NCBI GenBank assembly: GCA_002081555.1
Contig: MZNV01002266.1
Coordinates: 1-46,396 of the forward strand
DNA length: 46,396 nucleotides
From: Protostelium mycophagum
Lineage: Eukaryota; Evosea; Variosea; Protosteliida; Protosteliaceae
Direction of reading: 5' to 3'
In this document: positions 1 to 11,050 of the stretch, one piece after another
Position numbering within the stretch: the stretch's first letter is position 1
Layout of the letters: every line of letters begins with the position of its first letter
Notes under the pieces: model-generated
Told to the model about the DNA's origin: nothing
The model's input: only the letters and a program-made list of their open reading frames with translations
The model's database searches: none
Translations under genes and position numbers: made by a program

Positions 1-741
1 ATTTGTTTTGCTACAACTCCAAAGTGGTGAGGCAAGCAAGCAGGTGGTGTGTAGAAGTTTCCAATAAAGATTAAAGGAACAATCGGGAACATTCACGGAT
101 CAATTGTCCGAACGCAAATTTTGCGGTAACCTTACCGTCTAAAGAATTTACAAACAGATCAGAGGAGGAAGTGTGCATTCAGTGTGTGGTGAGTTGTAGA
201 TAAATGCACTATAATACCCTCTTTTTATATGATGGCATTAACTCATTAGATGAGAAGGAAGCAATCTCCATATGATCAACTTGCAACATGTCAGGTCAGA
301 AGAGAACAACCAGATTCGATCTTCCGGCAACAATTCGTCCTCGTTGTAGTCTGACCTTCTCTCGGCTGTGGCAGCTCCTCCCACGCTGTGGTTTGTGCAT
401 TGTGCCCGATAATATTTTTCCTCTATGGCTAAATGCTTCGTGTTGTTGGGCCGTGCAATAGTCTTGTTTGATGTGCAAACAGACGCAACAAGACGCTGGT
501 TGTGCTGACAACCGCACGCAAAAGAGGATCTCCGCACGGACTTCGATCTCAAAGATCTCACACTGTTCAAGGGTATAAAAGACAGCGACATTATTGGTGT
601 TTATGTTTAGAGGTTCTGTCGTTGCCCACAGCTTCTTGAATCCAAAGAGGTGACTGTCGGGAAAGTCCTCGGGTTTTCGTTGTTCGCAAAAACCGTTGGT
701 GCCCAAGACAGCAGAGAAGGCGCCAGAAGCAAGCATCCAAC
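1..741. other. 5' flank of the GATA factor gene, no gene supported
   Basis: No reading frame here looks coding. The longest open frames (around 238-736, minus strand) have no recognisable domain, no family-like composition and no coherent splice structure. The stretch probably holds the promoter and 5' untranslated region of the GATA factor gene that starts at 742. A TATA-like element is listed separately. Confidence 0.5.
574..581 (+). promoter_or_regulatory. TATA-like box upstream of the GATA factor gene
   Basis: The octamer TATAAAAG lies about 160 bp before the predicted ATG at 742, a sensible core-promoter position if the 5' UTR is roughly 130 bp. It is a clean match to the eukaryotic TATA box. 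No experimental start site is known, so the role is inferred. Confidence 0.4.
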
Positions 742-2532
742 ATGGAAAAAAAAGCAGCTGATAGTGACTCTAATCCCAATTCAAGAGGAACATCGTTCAG
801 CAGCAATGGTGACAGAGAAATATTAGATTTAGATGATAAACAATTGGGAGATAGAGAGAATCCGGGTGCGATCAACATGGGCCTTCTGTATGGAGGGAAC
901 ATGTTTGCGAATAGCCCAGCTATGACGAATCAGATGTATGGAGGACATCCAGGCTTGTATGGAAACCCATTCATGAACTTTATGGGGAATGAAGCGGTAG
1001 ATCCTCAGATGAGACACAGAAACTCTTTCGACGCCCTGGCAGACTTTAATACATATCGCCTTCAACAGCAGATAGCCTTGCAACAACAATTACAGAGTCC
1101 CATAAACCCTCTTGCTTACAGAAATGACAAGATGGATGTGCCCGCAAGACCTCCACCAGGACTTACAAACGAGGCTTATCAGATCTTATTAGAGAAGGAA
1201 AGTCGCTGGTCTGAGGTAATCCTGATTCATTTTTGAGATTCAACATTCTCAGTTTTTACGCTAGGTCAGAAAATACAGTGAGCTCATAAGACGATTCGCC
1301 ACAGAAGCTTCCAATGTAGAGATCACGAAAGAGAACTACTACGATCTTTATAACATGGCCGTCCGACTTCTTCGATCGGTCGATTCTTTAGATCCTGATA
1401 AGACAGTCGGTCTTAACATTGTGGCACAGAGAAAGTCTAGTGAGGTTGGACTCGCTGGTGCAGGTATCATTGGAGGACAACAGACGGGAGCAGCAAGCGC
1501 GGCAGCTGCCATGGCTCTGCAGCAGGCTGACTTAGAGTTCCTTCAGGCCAGGTGATGATCATGTCACCGTCATATGCAGCGATCACGGCTTCCTCGCCTT
1601 GAGACATAATGCAAACTCCATCTCAGCCTAATTCTTCAAAGAAGCTCTTCCACCTTCTCGCACCTGTAGCGAAGCTGCAGACCTTCTAAACAAAATACCT
1701 CCATCACACGTCATCGCCTCCAAAAACTAAAACCCCACAGAAAGAGCTTCGACCTCTATTACACAGGCAGAAATTCCATGGACGCCTCGAGCTATTTGGG
1801 CCCCGGCATTCTGCCACGTGGCCTCTCTGTAGATTACTCATTTTTATTCAATACACCACAAAACGTCCCGCCAGTGCCCCAGAACCCCCAGCAGAATTTC
1901 ACAGTCAACGCCATGCTGGGAAATCACGTGCCAAATATGCCAAATATGTCAAACATGCCAGTTATGACACCTGACATGTCAGCCATCAAGCAGGAGCAGA
2001 GCATAAAGATGAATAGTCCAAAACCTGAGCCAGAGACAAGCAGCCAGCCGGAGGAGCCAGAGGAGACCACCAGGGGGGGGAAAAGGGTCGGTTTTTGGCG
2101 GGAAATTTTGGCGGGAAAATTAAATTCTTTTAGCGGCGGAGGAGACCAGTTTACGCTTCAAAACGTAACTTGCATTGTCATTGGTGTGGAGCTACTGAGA
2201 CACCAGAGTGGAGGCGCGGCCCTGCGGGTGACCACACGTAAGTATTTGTCTCGTTGCAGATCCACTTCCCGCCAAAATTCACTTTTCAAAAATTAAAAAT
2301 CGGCTCAGGCTGTGCAATGCCTGCGGGCTGCACCACGCCAAGACTTTGAAAAAAAAGAAAAAAGAACAAGAGGGACGAAAACACTCCATCGAGATGCTTC
2401 TTAACAACGTGAGTTTTCGCCCATTTTTCTTGGAGTTTTCACCGAGATTTCACTGAAATTTCACAGCAAAGCACGGCAGGGGCCAACGTTGTCCCTCCAG
2501 TGCCGGAAGGGCTGAACGAATCCAGCATGTAA
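742..2532 (+). CDS. GATA-type zinc-finger transcription factor
   Basis: Predicted nuclear DNA-binding protein. Exons as read: 742-1215, 1265-1551, 1681-2086, 2134-2237, 2309-2408 and 2467-2532; all phases agree. The N-terminal part is rich in Met, Asn and Gln, with a helical segment (NYYDLYNMAVRLLRSVDSL) near residue 190. The zinc finger is at the C-terminus: CHWCGATETPEWRRGP, then after an intron LCNACG, giving C-X2-C-X18-C-X2-C followed by a lysine-rich tail (KTLKKKKKEQ). X18 spacing is typical of plant and some fungal or amoebozoan GATA factors; animal factors have X17. The fourth intron splits the finger between its two cysteine pairs. The weakest boundary is the acceptor at 1680, chosen on phase alone. 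Target genes cannot be inferred. Confidence 0.88.
2094..2118 (+). promoter_or_regulatory. Two tandem E2F-like sites inside a GATA-gene intron
   Basis: TTTGGCGGGAAA occurs at 2094-2105 and again at 2107-2118, within a 47-bp intron. A reversed near-copy (TTCCCGCCAAA) is in the next intron at 2266-2276. They could be intragenic E2F sites or residues of a repeated intron sequence. Confidence 0.5.
2409..2466 (+). repeat. GATA-gene intron with the GAAATTTC-type end
   Basis: 58-bp phase-0 intron starting GTGAGTTTTCGC and ending GATTTCACTGAAATTTCACAG. The end shares the TTTCACTGAAATTTC core with the MED15 introns and, in part, with the GT37 intron. Confidence 0.8.
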
Positions 2533-2773
2533 TTTAACATTTGGGCACATATCCCACAACATCTTTTGTCCAGCCGTATCGATCGAAGGAAGATAAACGA
2601 AAGTCGGACTATTTTCATCTCATCTACACTGTTGTAGACACCACGGTTTGTGACCGCATAATGGACTTTCATAACGATAGTTCCTGCGAGATGGCTGTTT
2701 ATAGACGTGTCCTGGCCTCTGCTTGCAGCTGTGGAAGTGGACTGCAGGATCTTGTTTATATGCTTTGTGTCAC

Positions 2774-5700
2774 TCATTGAAGCACAGTCAAATTGGCCGA
2801 GACTATTGTGCTTGTGGGATCCGATGACGTCATCATAAGGTTTGCAAAGTTTGTAAATTGGCTGTTACTGACTATTGCCTGCCCGTGTGTCACTTGCAGC
2901 ACTGGTTGTGATGAGCTCTGTGTGAATGCGTTGTTGTTGATGATGGCGTTTCCGCTGATCAATTGGGTTGTGCCTTGACTTGACAGAGTGAAGGTGTTGC
3001 CCGTCTGTATGATGGATCCAGATGAGAAGATGATGTTGCTACCACTCGAATTCAGCTGTGAGTTTTGAAGAATAAGAGAGCCGGCTCTGTTATTGTATAT
3101 AGCGCTGCCTTGTGTAGACGCGTTGTTAAATGCCTACAAACAATGAGATTGAAATAATACGGAAAGATCAACAGGAATGCTTACAAACGATGAAGAGACC
3201 ACCACGGAGTTTCCGCTTTCAATGTATATACCTCCCCCTGATATGGCTGTGTTGTATTTTACCACAGCTGATGCCACTTGGACAACACAACCTACACATA
3301 TTACTCGTTGTAGACGATGGACATAACCTACCGTCGCAAAAGATTCCGCCACCATTGCCAAGAGCAGAGTTGAGGGAAAGTGTTCCACCTTTCAGATTAA
3401 TTGTTCCAGCGCTATAAATAGATCCTCCGTTGGTTGTAGAAGAGCATGTTGATAGATTCGAAGAAGATATTGAAAGTGAACCAGATATATAAAAGCACCC
3501 TCCTTGCGTAGAGCTTCCACCGCCTACCACAGAATTTTGCATATAAACGGTGCATCCTGTGTCTCCATAGATTGTTCCTGGAGAATTATTATATATTAAG
3601 TGGTCATGTCGATTCTACCTCCATTGTTTGCCGCCTTATTATTGTTGAAAATATCTGACGAGAAGGCCAGAAAACCTCCAGATGTAGATGCGACACCACC
3701 ATTGTTGAGGGCGACATTGTTACTATACGAATTGTTTGTACTAAAAATGGAACTACCACTTCTTGAATTGATCACACCGGAAGCACCAGTGTTTCCGTTA
3801 AATACACTGTTGTAAACATATACACTACTGCTGTTGATGTCGACAGAACTCACTAGAGTGAGTCTCAGTACACTTTTTAGGAATAAAACTTACCAGAAGC
3901 AGAGTTATTCGAAAATTGCACATTCCTCAAGCTCAGACTTGTCACGCTGACCGCACTGATCACACCTGTTGTCTTGTAAGATTTTCAGAGTGAAAATGCT
4001 CAGCTTACTCGATGTATTGATGGCTGTGAAGGACATGGATGACATACTGACCAACTGTATATTACTGAGATAGATCACAGGCGATGTTGCATTGATATTT
4101 AAAAATGGAATTCCGTTGATCTGAGGGGATCAATTGTGTTCGTTTTCACGACAATTCTCACCGTCAACAAATTGATGTTAGAGAAGCTAATGGACACGGT
4201 ACCGCTAACAGTGGTCGCAACAGAAGTAATGATGGAGATGTTGTTACCCTGGCCTGTATAATTAATATTCAAGCTGCCAAAGTGTCCCGAGATCCACACT
4301 GTGGCATTACTTGAATTAGATGCAGCAGCGATCAAAACTGTTGTATTCAGATCGAATTATATTTGAGTATTTTCTGCAATACCTGCTGTGGGGTCTTGAT
4401 TTGGCCTTATGGTACAAGGTTGATAGTCTGTGGTACAATTGGCAGATACGTTGAGAGTTGGAAAGCAGGGAAATGAGTTTTGTATCAGACTGCAACCAAT
4501 GACACTGATGAATCCAGATGACGCGAAGTTATTATTGGAGAGATTAAGATTGGACAACGATGGGAGGCTGGTGTTTCTACCCGGGATAAACCCATTCAGA
4601 TAGTTGGTGCTCATATCAACATATAAGAGATTGGGTAGATTGATCAATTGAGGTGGAATTGGACCGCTCAGTTGGTTTTGACACAGCTTCATCTGTAAGA
4701 GACTTGTTAAATTGCCCAGTGAAGGAGGAATAGTACCGCTGAGCTGATTTGTGCAAAGCCAAAGAAATTGCAGGTTAGTGAGGCCACCCAGTGAAGATGG
4801 TATCAAACCGCTAAGTTGATTATTGTTGAGATAAAGCTGTGCGAGAAGAGTGAGGTTGCCAAGAGACGAGGGTATGCTGCCAGTTAGCTGATTGGATGAC
4901 GCATCGAAGTTCGTGAGATTGACCAGATTGCCCAAAGAAGGAGGGATTGATCCTGTCAGCTGATTGCCTCCTAGTAACAGTTGTGTTAGCCCGGTGATAG
5001 AACCCAGTGATGGTGGGATACTGCTGCTCAGCTGATTCATTGACACATCCAAGAGGATTAGGTTGCTGAGGTCGCCAAGCGAAGATGGTATTGGCCCGCT
5101 CAGTTGATTAGCGAGTAGTCTTAATTGTGTGAGACTTGTCAGATTGCCCAGAGAAGGTGGAATGGTGCCGTTCAGCTGATTAGTAAAAGCCCAAAGAACG
5201 CTGAGAGAGCTGAGAGCACCGAAAGATGATGGAATCGAACTGTTAAGTTGATTGTTGTTCAGAAGAAGATTTGTGATCAGAGTGAGATTGCCAAGGGATG
5301 ATGGTATGCTACCAGTCAGCTGATTGGATGACATGTCCAAGTTGGTGAGATTGGCCAGATTCCCCAAAGTAGATGGTATTAATCCTTTCAGTTGATTGCT
5401 TCCAAGATACAACTGGGTAAGGCTTGTAAGAGAGCCCAGTGATGGTGGAATACTGGTAAGTTTATTTCTTGCCAGATCTAATAGAATGAGATTGCTGAGA
5501 TTGCCAAGTGAAGATGGTATTGGCCCGCTGAGTTGATTAAAAAACAGCTTCACTTGTGTGAGGTTTGTCAGATTGCCCAGTGAAGGAGGAATAGTACCAT
5601 TCAGCTGATTTGAGGAAGCCCAAAGAATGCTGAGGGAATTGAGAGTACCGAAAGATGATGGAATCGAACTGCTCAGCTGGTTATTGTTGAGACGAAGCTG

Positions 5701-7043
5701 TATGAGCAGAGTAAGATTGCCAAGCGATGAGGGTATGCTGCCAGTCAGCTGATTGAATGACACGTCCAAGTTTGTGAGATTAACCAGATCGCCCATAGAA
5801 GGAGGGATTGATCCTGTCAGCTGATTGCCTCCGAGATATAGCTGTGTAAGCCTGGTAACAGAGCCCAACGATGGTGGAATGGAACCGGTCAGCTGATTTG
5901 TTGATAGATCCAACCAAGTGAGATTGCTGAGATTGCCAAGTAAAGGGAGTATAGAACCGCTGAGTTGATTATTAGACAGCCTTAAATATGTGAGACTTGT
6001 CAGATTGCCAAAAGAATGTGGAATGGAGCCGGTCAGTTGATTTCTTGACAGATCCAACTGAGTGAGATTGTTGAGGTTGCCAACCGAAAATGGTATTGGT
6101 CCGCTCAGTTGATTGATAAATAGCTTCACTTGTGTGAGGCTTGTCAGATTCCCCAGCCACGACGGAATAGTTCCGGTCAACTGATTTGTAGAAAGCCAAA
6201 GAATACTGATAGAACTGAGAGCACTGAGAGATGATGGAATCGAACTGCTCAGCTGGTTATTATTAAGATAAAGCTGTATGAGAAGAGTGAGATTGCCAAG
6301 GGATGAGGGTATGCTGCCAGTCAGCTGATTGAATGATAAGTCCAAGGTAGTGAGGCTGGTCAGATTTCCTTCTCTCTGTTAATCAAAGAGGAGATAAAAA
6401 ATGAATAGAAAATCAGATGATATGGTCGTACGTGAAATCATTCAGACGATACGGCCGGCGGCCAGAAGTCTTCAAGATCTACCAAAACGCTCACCGATAC
6501 TGTTTGGAATAGGTCCAGTCAGCCTCACACCGGGAAGAACGAGGGTAGTGAGATTGATGAGACTCCCAATCGAAGATGAGATGGTTCCTTGGAGGGTTGT
6601 GTTGGTGAGCGCATTGATGGTGCAGCTGATGACGACAGGCCACCTTTGGCTGGAATCACAAGATACACCGATATAATCGGTGGAATTACACACCTGCAGC
6701 TCAATCAGATGATAATGATTCGAAATCTCATTCTCACATTTGGTCCGGTCCAATACTGCGAAGATCCTGCATTTAATCAGAACTTGAATTTGGATCTCAG
6801 ATGTGCGATATCAGCCAATGATTGAAAATGAGATTTGATCTAATTTTGCGGGTTGTAAAACGACTTCTTCAAATTGTTGTGCCAAACTGGTGAGATAACG
6901 GATTTAAGCTTAAAGAACGAGAATAACCTCTCACCTCCTAGCGAAGTCCAGAAATCTTTCATGGATGAAACAATGACCGGGTCGGTCTGTGCCTCGCATG
7001 TCCAAACGAAAAATAAAAAGAAGGTCAAGGCAGCCTTCGTCAT
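2774..7043 (-). CDS. Secreted plant-type LRR protein with C-terminal beta-helix repeats
   Basis: Large extracellular or cell-surface protein. The start at 7043 gives a signal peptide (MTKAALTFFLFFVWTCEAQ) and an LRR N-cap (DFWTSLGG, later VCNSTDYIGVSCDSS). About 25-28 leucine-rich repeats follow, of the plant type (SIPSSLGNLTLLIQLYLNNN), mostly in one uninterrupted exon at 4357-6345. Smaller exons down to 2774 encode beta-helix-like repeats rich in Ser, Asn and Gly, with motifs such as FNGN, YSNN, FNNN, GGGIY and GGSIY, as in polymorphic-membrane-protein repeats. One intron joins exon 6472-6753 to 6345 (NSI then EGNLTSL). The frame ends in LTVLQ-stop at 2774, with no transmembrane segment, GPI signal or kinase domain seen. 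The protein may be secreted, or a further exon may lie in 2533-2773. Likely role is adhesion or recognition; ligand unknown. Confidence 0.75.
4357..6345 (-). repeat. Higher-order LRR array, 144-residue six-repeat unit
   Basis: Within the LRR exon, repeats of 24 residues are arranged in a superunit of six (144 residues, 432 bp). Units begin with (S/D)xSxNQLTGSIPSSLGNLT followed by an NNNQL repeat. Four units can be followed. The first carries two extra LRRs (eight in all). The second has one repeat shortened by a residue (ARNKLTSIPPSLG). The last decays toward the C-cap. The DNA is correspondingly repetitive. This implies growth by tandem duplication of six-repeat blocks. Confidence 0.8.
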
Positions 7044-8673
7044 CGTGATGAGCTCGCTTCAGCTGTTTGTCGCTGAAAAGGCTACTGATTTACCATGATC
7101 TATCTTCGAAACAAATCCGACTTTGGCAGCTCAAACCGTGGCAGCTCAAACCGTGGCAGCTCAAACCGTGTCGTTTCGATCTCAGCTTCAGCGCAAACCA
7201 ATGATCAAGGTACACACTGGGAGATCGAATCCGGTGGAAGAGGCAGTTATCTTCATATTATTAATATGAGGCACATAGCCTTTGAAATTTACTCGGCACA
7301 GTCCTTTTTATCCTACATCATGACATTTGGATGAGGCTGACACTATTCGCGGAATGCAGAAACGAAATGAGCGATTTTTGACAGATTCCGCTTTCCAAAC
7401 AGAAGGCGGTCATCATGATGATGTCAAACCTCTACTCAAAAAACTCAGCACATTTAAAGACGTCTTTCAGAACAGTGACACTTTAAACGCCACTTTGCCG
7501 GAAGCTGCCTTCATAAACTAGGGCAGGCTCAGAGCCTCTCTGCAAATGATTCAGCAGGCTGTAGTGGGCGGCAGCTGACGTAAGTGGGCTTCATATAGCA
7601 GGTGGGAGGCAGCCGAGCCGAACCTTAAGTTCAGTTGAGCCTCCATGGAGCCTCATGTTCTTGATCGTTGACATTTAAAGAAGAAGTGGAGGAATATAAA
7701 TCACCTGAGCCATTGAGCACCACACTGGGCATTAATTGGTTATTTCAGCCCGGAAATCAACTGGACATATTGAAAAGATGTGTGAAGAAAAATTTTATTG
7801 AGCGCTCTACAGGATAAGTAATAGAAAACCTAGCATAAAAAAATGAGGTCTGGGTCTAATTGTGGTCTACAACATTCCAGCAGAGATTTACAATCAGCTC
7901 TACAACTGTATCTCAAATCTCCAATCACGATCATTGGTTTATACCCAATCTCTCAGAAACATACATTGACGACAGATTTATAGACAATATTGCTGCATAG
8001 TCTGCTGACCATTTATCCACACTCACCCAATTGAATCACTCACTAATGTAGATGGGAGCTTTGTCATCTCTGACTAGTTCTACGGCTTGACAAGGCCGTT
8101 CAGGAATTTTCAGATTTGACCACTGTGCTCTGCATGCTTCTGAATTGTCTTCTGCTAGCCCAGAACTACAACGAGCAAACACTAGAACTACATGACTACT
8201 TGCAGGTTTCTCAAAGAGCGTGTCAAGCTCACCCAGTCAGGGCGTGTACACAGCCTCCCAAACTATCCCCAGATCAAGACTCAGCACCTCTCCTCGCACA
8301 TGTCATCTCTCTTCCAAAAATCTCTGGTTCTTATTGAGGGTAGTGATTCGTTGTTTAGAGGAATACAATAAAAAAGGCATTGATTTGTGTTTTGTGATTG
8401 TAAATTTTTGCTCTGGTAAGAAAACATCAGCACAGAGGACTTGCGGAGTCAATGATGGGCTGAGTCTCTTCAGTGAAGTCAATCTTGACAATCGAACACA
8501 TCAATTAGAGACATCATGTCATTCATTTTGATTGTGATCAAGGAGGATAGAGAGACAGATTGGCACAAACTATTTTGTTACAAAATGGAAAGTCGAATCA
8601 CCGAGCTCTCGCTTAAACCTCATCTTTTATTGTACATTTACTTCATTTCGCCAGACAAATCGCGACTGTCTTG
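7044..8673. other. Intergenic stretch, no supported gene
   Basis: About 1.6 kb without a convincing reading frame on either strand. Open frames are under 80 codons and show no family features. It contains a short tandem repeat at 7125-7169 close to the start of the LRR gene, and presumably that gene's promoter. Confidence 0.5.
7125..7169. repeat. Three perfect tandem copies of a 15-bp unit
   Basis: The unit GGCAGCTCAAACCGT is repeated three times without change, 82-126 bp upstream of the predicted start codon of the minus-strand LRR gene. Position and perfection make it a candidate regulatory repeat, but it could be simple slippage. Confidence 0.85.
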
Positions 8674-9221
8674 ATGCAGGAGTACGCCATCCTCAGTATC
8701 ATTTGGTTCATCACCTCGTTCACATCAGCGTGTTTCCAGGAAAATAGACACCCACCCATTGTGGAACATTGCCTCTCATGTTCATGTGCGCAATCATCGA
8801 GATCTTCAGTCTGTTTGTGTTTTCAATTCGTCTCGCATGCATCCCGCTCACTTTCCACATCAGTTCGTGAAACTCCTATAACACTCACAGTATATGGTGG
8901 CCTGCTGATGGCGAGGGGGTGTGGGTTTGCTCTTGTCTGTCAGCACAAAGACAAACCCGTCGTTATTCTCCATATGCACACGAGTCTCTGCCGCAAGAAA
9001 TCGTGGAATAAAAGGCCACGGGAGGGCCATGCAAAAGTCTGTGCGTCTCAGATTCCCGACCTGTTGTATGTGCAGTTCCTGGGAAGATCAGTATCTACAA
9101 CGTTGTAGTGGGCACGTACGTGTGCGTCACCGCCGAAATATTCAACTCCAACGTCCCGAGTGAATTTTTCCAAGTCGGCTTCGACCTCCGTCTCCACTTT
9201 GGCAGCCGTTCCCTGAAGCTG
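8674..9221 (+). CDS. Possible small secreted cysteine-containing protein (doubtful)
   Basis: Two coding-like pieces lie here. At 8674 an ATG opens a signal-peptide-like sequence (MQEYAILSIIWFITSFTSA). At about 9009-9221 a frame reads ATGGPCKSLCVSDSR, then KISIYNVVVGTYVC and FFQVGFDLRLHFGS before a stop, which looks like a globular extracellular exon. Frame and spacing allow TKTNPSLFSICTR to be spliced in front of it through a roughly 31-nt intron. I could not find a full splice path from the signal peptide to the end. No family is recognised. Confidence 0.3.
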
Positions 9222-9546
9222 TGAGTTGTCTTATAGACACTCAATGCCTCAGCACCGTCTAGGCTTTACGTTTCAACAAAATATTACCTCCCATTTTCCC
9301 GCGTAAATTAAAAATCCTTCAGACTGCTTCACTAATTTCCATCTCTTGTCATTTGTCTTGTCGATCATATCGGACGGCCCGATATCGTCCTGAAACGTCA
9401 AAACATGTCAAAACATGTCAAAAATGACGTGACGTACCGTCACGGATGACGTGGAGCTGGAGTTGTCACAGCTGTCAATCAACAGCTCTTTGATGGAGCC
9501 TCCATACTCTGATACTCTCTTTGTATTTGGGGCGTACTGCATCGCA
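9222..9546. other. Intergenic stretch with a short tandem repeat
   Basis: No gene seen. Around 9397-9425 the sequence carries tandem copies of AAAACATGTC, each holding the palindrome ACATGT. It lies between the 3' ends of the doubtful secreted gene and the RasGAP-like gene. Confidence 0.5.
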
Positions 9547-10539
9547 TCAACATGACATCATTTTGGAATGATTAAGACGTACAGAACACTTCCAACTCTT
9601 CAAGAGTAGCTCCACTTCTTTTTTGTCAAAGTAGACTCCTTCGTGTTGTGCGAGATTTTGTGCGAGTTGTAGAAGGAGGGATCCGTACGGTTCAGGCTGT
9701 GGGTGTTGCTCCACATCCACGATGTGTTGGGCTATGTTCCTGGAATCATCCAAGAGCTGTTGTAGTTCGACAGGAACCTTGTCTACAACTCGTCATTCTG
9801 GGTTTCAAATGGTGATCTAAAAATAGACCTAGTATCCCGATATCATAAGGTTTGGAGAGAAAGGGCAGGAGGTCATTGATCAGACGACCCCACGTCGAGC
9901 AGATGATCTCATCACCCCTTCCATACGTCTCATGCTCCATCTGTTCTAAACCTCTGAGATGCCTACGATGATCAGAACTTCATCAGAAGGAGAAAGACTC
10001 ACGCTGGGGTGTCTTCGAGATGTATGGTGAAGGAATTAAAAAATGTGGAGACGATCTCACAAAGCGCTTTTTGCCTCTTCTCTTGATCATTCTGCATTGA
10101 TCAATGTCAGAATGTGTGAGGATGATTACCCCAATCTTTGTGTAGAGTTGTATGGCACGTTGATAAGCTGGCTCGATGAGTAGCCTGACATATTTATTCA
10201 TGGTGACACCCGCGAAGCGTTTCATCAGACACAATGATGCAAACTCTATGGTCCCGCTCGGATCTTGCTTCTTCCCTGCAAGAATGAGCAATGTTGTGTC
10301 GGTAATTGATGTGGTATCACTTGTGACGGAGTCAGCCCAAGCGCACAATGGGAGAGCGTCATACTCTTCGCAGAAGATCATGACGGACTCCGCCAGCAGA
10401 TCCCATCTCTTTTGTGGAACATGAGCGAGCACCTCTTCGATGATCGAGAAGTTTCCCTGCTTCAGGGACTGTATGTCTCAGTTGATCGTCTCATCTCAGA
10501 TCTCACCTCTATAAATCGGTCCCCGACTGATTGAGGCAT
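9547..10539 (-). CDS. RasGAP-like domain protein (paralogue of the gene at 45718)
   Basis: Start MPQSVGDRFIE at 10539; an intron precedes SLKQGNFSIIEEVLAHVP. Further exons read LLAESVMIFCEEYDALPLCA, FAGVTMNKYVRLLIEPAY, KALCEIVSTFF, GRGDEIICSTWGRLIND and LLPFLSKPYDIG, ending in SKMMSC. The order resembles a RasGAP domain: an acidic RIFE-like helix, then a K..G..YL..L.P.I block, then a degenerate counterpart of FLRFINPAI. The arginine-finger FR is not obvious, so GTPase-activating activity is uncertain and the family call is tentative. Every visible intron position matches the gene at 45718-46396, which strongly supports the gene model. The last intron ends in GAGTTGTAG, a form of the recurrent motif in this window. 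Confidence 0.55.
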
Positions 10540-11050
10540 GCTTGGGTAACTTTTGTTTTGCTGGAGGCCCACCCTCGAGTTAGTAAAGGATAGGGGAAAG
10601 GAGGCGGATCATTAATGTGGGATGACGTGACTCCGGCTGTCAATCATCCAAATCTGACACGGTTCTTTCAAGCGAATCAACATCACCCTCTTCCATATTT
10701 TATGCTTCCAGCGAATGGCAGCAACACCGATAGCATTAACGGGGAATAAGGTTTCGATTCCGAAGAGGGGGCCTGAGAAATGGCCACCACCCCTTTGCGA
10801 TAGAGATTAAAACCTCATCTGAACCACTTCCTGGACGTACGTTCAACTAACACCGCGGTACCAAAAGGATCCCAAGCCCAAACACACGGTTATAAACGTC
10901 AACATCGCGGTCTATAACCACACAGTGATGTTAAAAGGATCTTGAGAAGTGCATGGTTTGGGGAGAATATTTTATTTCCAAATGCCCGAAGATCGCAAGC
11001 ACTGTGTCTTCTATGGTTGTTGTGAACTTGTTGTAAAATGTTTGACCCAA
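10540..11050. other. Intergenic stretch, no gene seen
   Basis: This separates the start of the RasGAP-like gene from the 3' end of the esterase gene; both are on the minus strand. No open frame with coding character was found. It probably holds the RasGAP-like gene's promoter. Confidence 0.5.

Noticed and set aside
238-736. Overlapping minus-strand open frames of 117 and 146 codons
   Set aside because: No domain, no coherent splicing, composition unlike the real genes; they lie in the probable promoter/5' UTR of the GATA gene.
2439-2777. 112-codon minus-strand frame next to the LRR gene end
   Set aside because: Not in phase with the beta-helix exons without an ad hoc splice and overlaps the GATA gene's last exons; kept only as a possible missed exon region.
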